A DNA stretch of 64,000 bases from CAZDUS01 sp964508705 (GTDB taxonomy: Bacteria > Verrucomicrobiota > Kiritimatiellia > CAIKKV01 > CAITUY01): assembly GCA_964508705.1 (NCBI GenBank), contig CAZDUS010000001.1:208619-272618 (forward strand). The letters are read 5' to 3'. The position numbers and the translations under genes are program-made. Positions 35,812-43,509 of the stretch are shown here, one piece after another. The notes under the pieces are model-generated. The model was not told the origin of the DNA. It worked only from the letters and a program-made list of their open reading frames with translations, and searched no databases. Each line of letters starts with the position of its first letter. Within the stretch, counting starts at the first letter, position 1.

Positions 35812-36789
35812 TCAGTGGGGGTAGGGGGTGTCGCGTCCGCTGACGCGGGTGTACGCTTGACCTGCGCGGCGGTACTGGCTGGGGGACAGGCCTTCTTCTG
35901 AGCGGAATGCTTTTGAAAAGCTGTGGACCGTTTCGAAGCCGACGGCGACGGCGATTTCGGAGAGGGTCATCGAGGAGCCCATCATCAACCCACAGGCTTT
36001 GGAGATACGGGCTCGGCGCAGATAGGTGCGAGGTGGGACGCCGAAGTGTTTTTGAAACAGTTGGCGGAAATGTGAAGGGGAGATGCCGTGTTGGCGAGCG
36101 ATGGCATCCAAAGATAGGGAGGCGTTGCAACGTGAGCGGAGATCGCTGGCGGCTTTTTCCAGAACAGGAATATGGGCGGAGTTTGTGGTGCCGAGCCCTT
36201 CCTGTCCCCGTAGGATTTCCGCGATGATTTCCAGCATCAAGCCTGACATGCGCAGGGCTCCGTAGGGTTGGGCGCGAACGGCTTCGGCGCAGAGTTCGCG
36301 GAGCAGGTGTCCAACCCGGTCGTTGGTGTAACCGTTGAGTTTGCCGCACAGGCGGGTCAGGGGAGGGTAATGGACAGGGCCATGCATGAGTGGCTGGAGA
36401 TCCGTCAGATCCAGCATGCCGCCGGGGATGGTAAAGTCCCAGTGGCTGGTGGCGGGTTGATAGACGATGTCGAAGTGGGCGTAGGCCAGTTCCATGGAGG
36501 GGGCGAACCCTTCCATGGTGTGGGGGGTATTGGGGGGTATCCAATAAAGATCTCCGGGGCCTGCTTCGGTGGTGGTGCCGGCGACCGTGAACAGGCCTTT
36601 TCCACTGGCGATGTGGACAATGAGATAATCCAGTAATTTCCGGGAGGGTATATCCCATGCGAGGCGTTGATGATGGCCGCAATGCCGGATGTAAGGCTTG
36701 ATAAGCGGTATTAATTCCGCCCCGGCTCCTGTGCCGGGGATGGGAGAGGCTGGGAGGCGCTTCTTTTTTTGTCGGCGATTCGGACACAT
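35812..36789 (-). CDS. AraC-family transcriptional regulator with cupin sensor domain
   Basis: About 325 residues from ATG 36789 (ATG 36813 is an alternative; the longer frame overlaps the divergent gene's start). The N-terminal half is a cupin sensor (SGKGLFTVAGTTTEAGPGDL, WIPPNTPHTMEGF, about 65-110). The C-terminal AraC DNA-binding domain has two helix-turn-helices: LSLDAIARQHGISPSHFRQLFQ, then MTLSEIAVAVGFETVHSFSKAFR with the family signature GLSPSQYRR. It faces away from the UroD-like gene across a shared promoter region, so it may control it. Confidence 0.9.
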   Translation of the reverse strand: MCPNRRQKKKRLPASPIPGTGAGAELIPLIKPYIRHCGHHQRLAWDIPSRKLLDYLIVHIASGKGLFTVAGTTTEAGPGDLYWIPPNTPHTMEGFAPSMELAYAHFDIVYQPATSHWDFTIPGGMLDLTDLQPLMHGPVHYPPLTRLCGKLNGYTNDRVGHLLRELCAEAVRAQPYGALRMSGLMLEIIAEILRGQEGLGTTNSAHIPVLEKAASDLRSRCNASLSLDAIARQHGISPSHFRQLFQKHFGVPPRTYLRRARISKACGLMMGSSMTLSEIAVAVGFETVHSFSKAFRSEEGLSPSQYRRAGQAYTRVSGRDTPYPH

Positions 36790-36889
36790 GTTTGTTGATC
36801 CATCCAACGACATACTGGGGCGGGTTTGGCATGATTGCAATTGGAAAACGGGAATAGAATTTGACTTAGCAAGGGAAGGAAAGATTCCA

Positions 36890-37930
36890 ATGGCACTGAA
36901 ATCGTGGTGGAAAGGACCGGTCAAAGCGGAGCCGAATTTTGAAAATGTATTGAAAGTGTTGCGGAGGGAGAAGCCGGATCGTCCGACAGTGTTCGAATTT
37001 TTTCTAAACCCGCCGCTTTACCGGCAGATCCTAGGGCTTGGTCCACAGGATCGGAAGGGCGATATGGGGGTTACAGTGGAGGCGTTTCGGGCGGCCGGGT
37101 ATGACTATGCCACGGTGCAGGCGTCTGATTTCTGGTTTCATGTGGGAGAGGTTCATCAGGAGTCTTCCTTGTCGATGAACGAGGGGGCGGTGATTTCGGA
37201 CCGGGCGAGTTTTGAGGCATATTCGTGGCCGGAACCGGAGAAATCCAACTTCAAGAACCTGGAGGTGGGCGAGAAGGCTCTTGTTCCCGGAATGAAGATT
37301 ATCGCGTATACGCCAGGCGGCGTATTGGAGAATGTGATCCGGTTGGTGGGATTCGATACCCTGTGCTACATCCTTGCCGACGATCCGGTTCTGGCGAAGG
37401 ATATCTTTGATGCCGTGGGATCCCGCTTGATCCGGTATTACAAGATTTTACTTCAGCATGATGCTGTGGGAGCGATCATCGGGAATGATGACTGGGGGTT
37501 CAAGACGCAGCCGATGCTGTCGCCGGATGACATTAGGAAATATGTGGTTCCGTGGCATCGGAAGATTGTGGAAGTGGGGCACTCGGCGGGAAGGCCGGTG
37601 ATCATGCATTCCTGCGGGAATCTCAAGACGCTGATGGATGACATCATTGATGACATCCGCTATGACGGGAAGCATTCCTATGAGGATACGATTCTGCCGG
37701 TGGAGGAGGCGTATGAGCTGTATGGGCGGCGGATTGCTATCCTCGGTGGCATTGATGTGGACTTTGTGATCCGGTCGGAGCCAGAGGTGGTGTATCGGCG
37801 TTCCAAGGTGATGCTAGAGAGGAGTGCCGAACGAGGCGGGTATGCGCTGGGGACGGGCAACAGCGTGCCGGAGTATGTTCCGCCGGAACACTATTTTGCG
37901 ATGATTGCGGCGGCCATTGAGGGACGGTAG
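36890..37930 (+). CDS. Uroporphyrinogen decarboxylase-like (UroD/MtaA family) protein
   Basis: I start it at MALKSWWKGPVKAEPNFENV (36890), behind AAGGGAAGGAAAG; 346 residues. It is a member of the URO-D barrel family: FENVLKVLRREKPDRPTVFE, DDPVLAKDIFDAVGSRLIRYY, IIGNDDWGFKTQPMLSPDDI, VIMHSCGNL (near 240, His-Cys of the metal-binding type), and NSVPEYVPPEHYFAMI. The HSCGN motif marks it as one of the corrinoid-methyltransferase-like members rather than a heme enzyme. No corrinoid protein gene is adjacent. Probably regulated by the divergent AraC protein. Confidence 0.85.
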   Translation: MALKSWWKGPVKAEPNFENVLKVLRREKPDRPTVFEFFLNPPLYRQILGLGPQDRKGDMGVTVEAFRAAGYDYATVQASDFWFHVGEVHQESSLSMNEGAVISDRASFEAYSWPEPEKSNFKNLEVGEKALVPGMKIIAYTPGGVLENVIRLVGFDTLCYILADDPVLAKDIFDAVGSRLIRYYKILLQHDAVGAIIGNDDWGFKTQPMLSPDDIRKYVVPWHRKIVEVGHSAGRPVIMHSCGNLKTLMDDIIDDIRYDGKHSYEDTILPVEEAYELYGRRIAILGGIDVDFVIRSEPEVVYRRSKVMLERSAERGGYALGTGNSVPEYVPPEHYFAMIAAAIEGR

Positions 37931-38005
37931 ATTGGGTGCATCTCTGAGGTTGGCAGGCAAGACGGTGTGGGCGACTAAATGACTTTGGGTGTAAAAGGCC
38001 GGGGA

Positions 38006-38064
38006 TGCGCCGACCGCGCAGGGTCGGCCTACACATAACGCCGGGGACACAGCCCCGACCTACA
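38006..38064. repeat. REP-like hairpin pair (GCGCCGACCGCGCAGGGTCGG; CGGGGACACAGCCCCG)
   Basis: Two consecutive short stems (GCCGAC...GTCGGC and CGGGG...CCCCG) lie between convergent genes, 30 bases before the terminator. They resemble extragenic palindromes rather than terminators. Confidence 0.6.
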
Positions 38065-38084
38065 ATTGAGAGATGATTGGAAAT

Positions 38085-38114
38085 AAAAAAGCCCCGGGGA
38101 ACCGGGGCTTTTTT
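38085..38114. terminator. Bidirectional rho-independent terminator after pal
   Basis: GCCCCGG (38091-38097) and CCGGGGC (38102-38108) form a 7-bp GC stem with a 4-base loop, flanked by AAAAAA on the left and TTTTTTA on the right, so it can stop transcription from either strand. Confidence 0.92.
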
Positions 38115-38133
38115 ATTCAGTTCGAGAGAATGA

Positions 38134-38664
38134 TTACTTCATGATAACGAACTCGACGCGGCGGTTGACGCTCCATGAACTCTCGTCGTGACCGGCGGCC
38201 TTGGGCTGTTCTTCGCCGAGGCTCTTGGTCTGGACGCGGGCACCATCAACGCCGAGGCTCATCAGGTAGGCGCGGACAGCGAGGGCGCGGCGTTCGCCAA
38301 GCGACATATTGTACTCGTTGCTACCGCGCTCATCGCAATGCCCTTCAAGGGTTGCCACGGCTGACGCATTCGCCTTCAGGAATTCGGAAACGGCTTCCAC
38401 TTTGGCGCGCTCGGAATCATCCACCTGGGCGCTGTCATAGGCGAACAAAACGGTGTCAAACTGGCCGGCGACAAGGCCCTTGCCATCAGTAAGACTGCGA
38501 TCGGGCAAGGTGCTGCCATCGCCCAACAAGCCGGGACCGCCGACCATGTCAGAACCCTGAGCGCCGGAAGTGCTGGACTTCTTGCCGAACCACTTCTTGC
38601 AACCGGTTGACGAAATTGCCACCAAACAGACCATCAAAACCACTGCCAAATCACGTATTTTCAT
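38134..38664 (-). CDS. pal: Peptidoglycan-associated lipoprotein Pal
   Basis: This 176-residue lipoprotein anchors the outer membrane to peptidoglycan. The signal peptide ends in a lipobox SSTGC (Cys22). The OmpA-like C-terminal domain (about 65-176) shows FDTVLFAYDSAQVDDSERAK, ATLEGHCDERGSNEYNMSLGERRA and the closing NRRVEFVIMK. It is the last gene of a minus-strand Tol-Pal operon and is followed by a strong terminator. Confidence 0.95.
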   Translation of the reverse strand: MKIRDLAVVLMVCLVAISSTGCKKWFGKKSSTSGAQGSDMVGGPGLLGDGSTLPDRSLTDGKGLVAGQFDTVLFAYDSAQVDDSERAKVEAVSEFLKANASAVATLEGHCDERGSNEYNMSLGERRALAVRAYLMSLGVDGARVQTKSLGEEQPKAAGHDESSWSVNRRVEFVIMK

Positions 38665-38688
38665 TGGTATTTTGCCTCAGAATTATTG

Positions 38689-39915
38689 TTATTGCCCACT
38701 CCACGCCGGGGAAAACCAACACCCGTCATTGGGCGTCAAACATACGGGGGGGTCTCCCATAGTGTCAAGCATATATATCCTGCTGGTGCGGCCATCCTGA
38801 CGGGCGCAAACGATGTGCCGTCCATCGGAAGCCCAGCTTGGATCCTCGTAATGGGTATCGTCCGGACTGATCTTGCGTTCCTCCATTGTGGAGGGGTGGA
38901 TGATGTAGATTCCGTAGCGACCATTCTGGCGGCTACAGTAGGTGATCCAGCCGTTGGCACCCCAGTCGGGGGCGACGTTTTCGCGTCCGCGCGAGGTGAT
39001 GCGGCGGCTGTTGCCGGAGCGGTCCATGACGTAGATCTGGGGGGACCCCGCGCCAGCGAGATCGGAGACGTAGGCGATTTGCGAGCCGTCGGGGGACCAG
39101 ACTGGGCTGGCTTCGCCAGCGCGCTGGGTGCGTGTGAGGCGTGTGAGGCCGCCGGAGGAGAGGTCCTTGGTGTAGACTTCAGGATTACCGTCCTTTGAGA
39201 GGATCATCAGGGCTTCAGTGCCGCGCGGGGAGATGCCGCCAGCCATGTTGATGCCCGGATAATTGGCGATGCAGTTGCGCGCGCCGGAGCTTAAGTTCAC
39301 AAGATAGATGTCGGGGAAACCTCGGCGGAAGGAGGTGTAGGCGATTTGGGCGCCGGAGGGCGACCAGTAGGGGCAGAGGCTGATGGATTTATCGGAGGTG
39401 ATCTGGCGCAGGTTGCCGCCATCGAAATCGCATGTGTAGACTTCCTTGTTGCCGGTGCGGTTTCCGATCATGACGATGCGGCCGGAGCAGATTCCCTTGA
39501 AGCCCTTGACGGCCATGATGATGTCGTCGGCTACTTTATGGGCGAGGCGGCGCACATTGGCGGGTGTTTCGGTGTAGCCCTTGTTCAGAACCACTTCAGA
39601 TTTTAGCAGATTGGCCACCTGGCATTGCATTGAGAGTGTGCCGCCCTTGTCGGAGCAGGCGCCGGAGACACTGTAGGAAGCGGGACGTGAGAGGGTGAAC
39701 CAGCCGGAGCGACGCAGGTCGGATTCCAGCGTTTGGCGGAAGATGGCGCCGGCGGCACCGGAAGCACTGATGCCGGAGAGGTCCAGACTTATTTTGGTGC
39801 CGCCGGATTTTGTCACCACCACTTCCTGGGCGGAGAGGTTCAAGGGGAGGATGGTGAAGAGCGCCAGGGTCAGGGAGAGGATTATTGCGGGGGTGATACG
39901 GAGTGTGGTTGTCAT
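38689..39915 (-). CDS. tolB: Tol-Pal system beta-propeller protein TolB
   Basis: I start it at MTTTLRITPAIILS (39915), with AAAGGAAC 8 bases upstream; 408 residues with signal peptide cleaved near LSAQE. The N-terminal domain (about 30-150) is followed by a six-bladed propeller with repeated WSPSGAQIAYTS and SPVWSPDGSQIAYVSD units. It links Pal to the inner-membrane Tol complex. pal follows after 24 bases and the TolA/TonB-like gene precedes. Confidence 0.94.
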   Translation of the reverse strand: MTTTLRITPAIILSLTLALFTILPLNLSAQEVVVTKSGGTKISLDLSGISASGAAGAIFRQTLESDLRRSGWFTLSRPASYSVSGACSDKGGTLSMQCQVANLLKSEVVLNKGYTETPANVRRLAHKVADDIIMAVKGFKGICSGRIVMIGNRTGNKEVYTCDFDGGNLRQITSDKSISLCPYWSPSGAQIAYTSFRRGFPDIYLVNLSSGARNCIANYPGINMAGGISPRGTEALMILSKDGNPEVYTKDLSSGGLTRLTRTQRAGEASPVWSPDGSQIAYVSDLAGAGSPQIYVMDRSGNSRRITSRGRENVAPDWGANGWITYCSRQNGRYGIYIIHPSTMEERKISPDDTHYEDPSWASDGRHIVCARQDGRTSRIYMLDTMGDPPVCLTPNDGCWFSPAWSGQ

Positions 39916-39963
39916 GACATGAGTTCCTTTCATCAGCGATAAATAATTGATCAAGAGTATTGA

Positions 39964-40794
39964 TCAGTCGCCGCCTGTCAACTCAAAGGCGACGGTGATA
40001 CGGCGGTGGGAAAGCAGGTAGGTTGGGGGGACGCCGTTGATGCGCCGGACGGCGCGCGCGGCCCGCATGACGGATTCATCCATGGTGGAGTTTCCGGAGG
40101 CGGCAGCCATTTTACAGGAAGAGATGGAGCCATCAGAATTGAACGAGAACTCCACGCGGGCGACGAGACCGGCAATGCCGAGCGAAGTTGGTTGATCCCA
40201 GGCGCGGTACATGGTTTGTTTGATGATATCCAGGTAGACGGCTTCCTGGGTCATGGCGTTACCGTCGCCGAAGCGGGTGTCCGAGTTCAGAAGGGTGCGC
40301 AGATCCTTGTCGGATAAAGTGGGCTTTCCGATCTTGGCGCCGCGATCCAGCAGGCGTTGGACTTCCGCGGCTGTGAGTTTGGATTTTCCGCCTCCGGGTG
40401 ATTTGGAGCGTGTGACTTTTTTTGTGCTCACCTCAATTTTGTTTTTTGTCGCTGGCTTCTTTTGAGTCTCCTCTTTTTTGGGAGGAGTCTTCTTTTTTGG
40501 CTCGGTTTTTGTCTCCGGCTTGATGATTTCGTCCTGATCCGGTTTAAGGTCAAGGTCCTTGATATCCTCTTTTTGAGGGGTAGGCTTGGCCTTGGGTTCC
40601 GGCTTGGGAGGTTCTTCGGGCCCATTGTCGTCGCCTTCCGGGAGGTCGATCAGCAATTCCAGCGGCATATTCTGGGGCGAGGTGTCGGAACAGCCTTTGA
40701 AGAGGGCGACGGCGAAGAGGGAGCCGATGAGGAGGAAATGGGTGATGCTGACCAGCAGAATATCTCTGCTGAATCCTTTACGACGGGCACTCAT
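39964..40794 (-). CDS. TolA/TonB-like energy transducer
   Basis: The 276 residues have one membrane segment near the N-terminus (ILLVSITHFLLIGSLFAVALF, about 12-32), a long Pro/Lys/Glu-rich spacer (about 45-130), and a C-terminal TonB/TolA domain (about 190-276) with VYLDIIKQTMYRAWDQPTS and ARVEFSFNSDGSISS. It would carry proton-motive energy to TolB-Pal. Position just upstream of tolB supports TolA. The tolQ and tolR genes, which usually precede it, are not in this operon. Confidence 0.85.
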   Translation of the reverse strand: MSARRKGFSRDILLVSITHFLLIGSLFAVALFKGCSDTSPQNMPLELLIDLPEGDDNGPEEPPKPEPKAKPTPQKEDIKDLDLKPDQDEIIKPETKTEPKKKTPPKKEETQKKPATKNKIEVSTKKVTRSKSPGGGKSKLTAAEVQRLLDRGAKIGKPTLSDKDLRTLLNSDTRFGDGNAMTQEAVYLDIIKQTMYRAWDQPTSLGIAGLVARVEFSFNSDGSISSCKMAAASGNSTMDESVMRAARAVRRINGVPPTYLLSHRRITVAFELTGGD

Positions 40795-40940
40795 GGGTTT
40801 TGGGGCTCTCCAAACGCTTGCATCATGTGGGAAGGGAGATTAACGTAAGCGCGGGCGAACGGTCAAAAGGAATACGGGAGGGGGTTGGGGCAAGGATGAA
40901 GAATGAAAGAAGAAGCAGAAGCCGTGAGACAGAATTCAGA

Positions 40941-40973
40941 CAACCACGAAGCGCACGAAGGAAACGAAGGGGG
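40941..40973. repeat. Dispersed CACGAAG repeat, diverged copy 3
   Basis: CAACCACGAAGCGCACGAAG followed by GAAACGAAGG matches the copies near 34700. It is preceded by AGACAGAATTCAGA, a motif also seen at 19911 and in part within the RND gene at 44380. Confidence 0.7.
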
Positions 40974-41073
40974 ATGGTTGATGGGGGTGATGAGGTGAGC
41001 GCAAAATGATCTATTGACATATCGTGATATTTGAATATCTTGTTGCGTATTGATTATAGACAAGGAGGAAGTC

Positions 41074-42441
41074 ATGAACCGAGTGAAGCGAACTGGTTGG
41101 TGGATCGGGATAGTTGGCGTTCTGGCGTCGGGAATTGTTCTAGCCGGGGAAGGCGGAATGGTGTCCATTGATCATTGCGTCCGGGCGGCTTTGGAGGCGA
41201 GTCCGGATTTGCAGGGGGCGGAGGCGAGGCTGGAGGCGGCGCGTGCGGCGGTTCGGGATGCTCAATCCGCCTATTATCCCCAGGTGTCGCTGGGCGCGAA
41301 CTGGATGAGGACGGATAATCCGCCGCAGGCGTTTTTCATGGAGTTAAACCAGAGGACCGCTTCTCTTGAGAAGGATTTTAACAATCCCGACGACACGGAG
41401 AACACCCGAGGTAGTGTGAGCGCGAGGTGGCGGCTATATGACGGTGGGCGGCGGGAAGCGGACGGACGGGCGGCTCGGTTGACGGGCGAGGCGGCGGCGC
41501 GGATGACCGAGGCGGCGCGGAATGAGCTGATCTTCCAGGTGACGCGCGCTTATTATGGAGTTTTGCAGGCCACGGCGTTCATGGAGATCCAGCGTGAGGC
41601 GGTGGCGAGTGTCGAGGAGAGCCTGAGGGTGGCGAAGGAGAGGCTCTCTGCGGGCAGTGCCATCCGGACAGATGTTTTGAATCTTGAGGTTCAGCATTCG
41701 CAGGCGCGGGAGGATTTGATCCGCGTAACCAACGGGCGCAAGCTGGCGGTGGCTGCGCTAAACACGGCGGTGGGGCGTGAAGTGCTGGCGGAATCGGCGG
41801 TTGTTCCGGTGGTGACGACCGTGGAACCGTTGCAACGGATGGTTGTGGCGGAGCGCGATGTGGAACAACGGCCTGAGCTTGCCGGGATCCGCCTGCAGGA
41901 GCGGGCCACCGAGGCGATGGCGCAACGGGCCCGTCGTGATTATTACCCGGTGATCAGCGCGTTTGGCTCGGCTGACTGGGACAGCCAATCGATGGATAAT
42001 TTTGAGCAAAGTTATATTGTGGGTGCGGCGGCTGAATTGAATGTTTTTGATGGATTCCACAACCGGGCAGCATTGGCGGGGGCGAAGGCGATGCATCGTT
42101 CGGCGCAGGCCATGAATGCGAAGGTGAGGAATCAGTTACTCCTCGATCTGAAGCAGGCGAAGCTACGCGAGGAGGAGTCGTGGGAGCGGATGGGGGTGGC
42201 GGAGAAGAGCGTGACGAGCGCCGAGGAGGCGTTGCGAATCACGAAGGAGCGTTACCAGCAAGGGGCTTCGGACATCACGGAGCTTCTGACGGCGCAGGTT
42301 GGGCGGACCGCCACGCGGTCAAGGTGGGTGGCGGCCTATTATGACTATAAGGTGGCGCTATCGGATGTGGATCGCGCGAGTGGCAAGTTGGAATTCGATT
42401 GGCGAGAGAAGGCGAGCGACGCCCCTGCGAAGAACAGATAA
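41074..42441 (+). CDS. TolC-like outer-membrane efflux protein
   Basis: I start it at MNRVKRTGWWIG (about 41074), behind AAGGAGGAAG; 455 residues with a signal peptide (WWIGIVGVLASGIVLAGEGG). The two OEP repeats are visible (VRAALEASPDLQGAEARLEA ... ADGRAARLTGEAAARMTEAA in the first half, then LQERATEAMAQRARRDYYPV onward), with the coiled-coil and closing YYDYKVALSDVDRASGKLEF. It would form the outer-membrane exit duct for the RND pump encoded downstream (18 bases to the adaptor gene). Confidence 0.92.
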   Translation: MNRVKRTGWWIGIVGVLASGIVLAGEGGMVSIDHCVRAALEASPDLQGAEARLEAARAAVRDAQSAYYPQVSLGANWMRTDNPPQAFFMELNQRTASLEKDFNNPDDTENTRGSVSARWRLYDGGRREADGRAARLTGEAAARMTEAARNELIFQVTRAYYGVLQATAFMEIQREAVASVEESLRVAKERLSAGSAIRTDVLNLEVQHSQAREDLIRVTNGRKLAVAALNTAVGREVLAESAVVPVVTTVEPLQRMVVAERDVEQRPELAGIRLQERATEAMAQRARRDYYPVISAFGSADWDSQSMDNFEQSYIVGAAAELNVFDGFHNRAALAGAKAMHRSAQAMNAKVRNQLLLDLKQAKLREEESWERMGVAEKSVTSAEEALRITKERYQQGASDITELLTAQVGRTATRSRWVAAYYDYKVALSDVDRASGKLEFDWREKASDAPAKNR

Positions 42442-42459
42442 AAATTAGGAGGAAAGAAA

Positions 42460-43506
42460 ATGAATATCAAGCAACTCATGAAAACGGTGTGGAAGCCGGT
42501 GTCGGGATTGGTGGGGCTGGCGGTGTTGGTGATCTGGTCGGCGGGAATGTTGGAGACCAAGGTGGAACCGGGGCATTTGGCGCCGGAGGCGGGGTTCCCT
42601 GTGCCTGCCGATGTGACGCCTGTTGTGGTGAAGCTGGTTCCTACGGCGGCGCGTGTGGAGGTGGTGGGCACGGTGGCTTCGGAACAACGTATCAACCTGA
42701 GTTCGCGGCTCAGCGCGACCATTCAGGAGGTGCTGGTTTCGGCTGGGGACGCGGTGACGAACGGTCAGTTGCTGGTGGCGTTGGATGACCGGGAATTGCG
42801 TGAGCAGTTGAGTGGAGCCGAGGCGCAGTTCAAGCAGGCGGAAGCGGAATACGCGAGGGCGACGCAGTTGTTCGAGAAGGCGGCGATGACGGAGCAGGCG
42901 CGGCTGGCGGCGGAGTCGGGATACCAGGGAGCCAAGGCGCGGCTGGAGCAGGTGCGGGTGATGCTGGGGTATACGAGGATTGTGTCGCCGATTGATGGCG
43001 TGGTGGCGGACCGAAAGATTGAGGCGGGTGATTTATCGGCGCCCGGGCAGGTGTTGCTGTCGGTGTATGATCCGCGCCGGATGAGGCTGGAGGTTCCGGT
43101 GCCCGTGCGGTTGGTGTCGAAGTTCACGCTTAATCAGAAAGTGGAGCTTCGTCTGGAGGGAGTGAAGGGGTTGGTGGAAGGCGTGGTGCAGGAGATTGTC
43201 AGCGAGGTGGATTCCATGACACGGACCCGGAAGCTCAAGGTGAAGATAGGGGATGCCTCGTTGAAGTTGTTGCCGGGCGGGTATGGGAGTTTATGGGTGG
43301 AAGGGGACATGAGGCAGGCGCTTTGGGTGCCGGTTTCGGCGGTGTACGGGGTGGGGCAGTTGGAGTATGTGCAGGTGGTGGCGGGAGGGCGGGCCATCCG
43401 GCGCGCGGTGAAGACTGGGGTTTTGAACGGGGATAAGGTGGAGATTTTGTCTGGCCTTGATGATGGCGACAGGGTGTTGCCGGTTCCCGTGATGAAGGAG
43501 GGTTGA
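42460..43506 (+). CDS. RND efflux periplasmic adaptor (membrane fusion protein)
   Basis: The 348 residues have an N-terminal signal or anchor (about 15-32), a biotinyl-lipoyl pair (ATIQEVLVSAGDAVTNGQLL, then DGVVADRKIEAGDLSAPGQV), a helical hairpin (about 115-160, EQLSGAEAQFKQAEAEYARATQL), and beta-barrel and membrane-proximal domains. AGGAGGAAAG precedes the ATG. It bridges the TolC-like duct and the RND pump, and its stop lies 3 bases before the pump's ATG. Confidence 0.93.
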   Translation: MNIKQLMKTVWKPVSGLVGLAVLVIWSAGMLETKVEPGHLAPEAGFPVPADVTPVVVKLVPTAARVEVVGTVASEQRINLSSRLSATIQEVLVSAGDAVTNGQLLVALDDRELREQLSGAEAQFKQAEAEYARATQLFEKAAMTEQARLAAESGYQGAKARLEQVRVMLGYTRIVSPIDGVVADRKIEAGDLSAPGQVLLSVYDPRRMRLEVPVPVRLVSKFTLNQKVELRLEGVKGLVEGVVQEIVSEVDSMTRTRKLKVKIGDASLKLLPGGYGSLWVEGDMRQALWVPVSAVYGVGQLEYVQVVAGGRAIRRAVKTGVLNGDKVEILSGLDDGDRVLPVPVMKEG

Positions 43507-43509
43507 GTT

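Noticed and set aside
35609..36832. A 407-codon minus-strand frame overlapping the AraC gene
   Set aside because: The AraC frame has the cupin and helix-turn-helix signatures; this frame is Pro/Arg/Ser-rich and without motifs.
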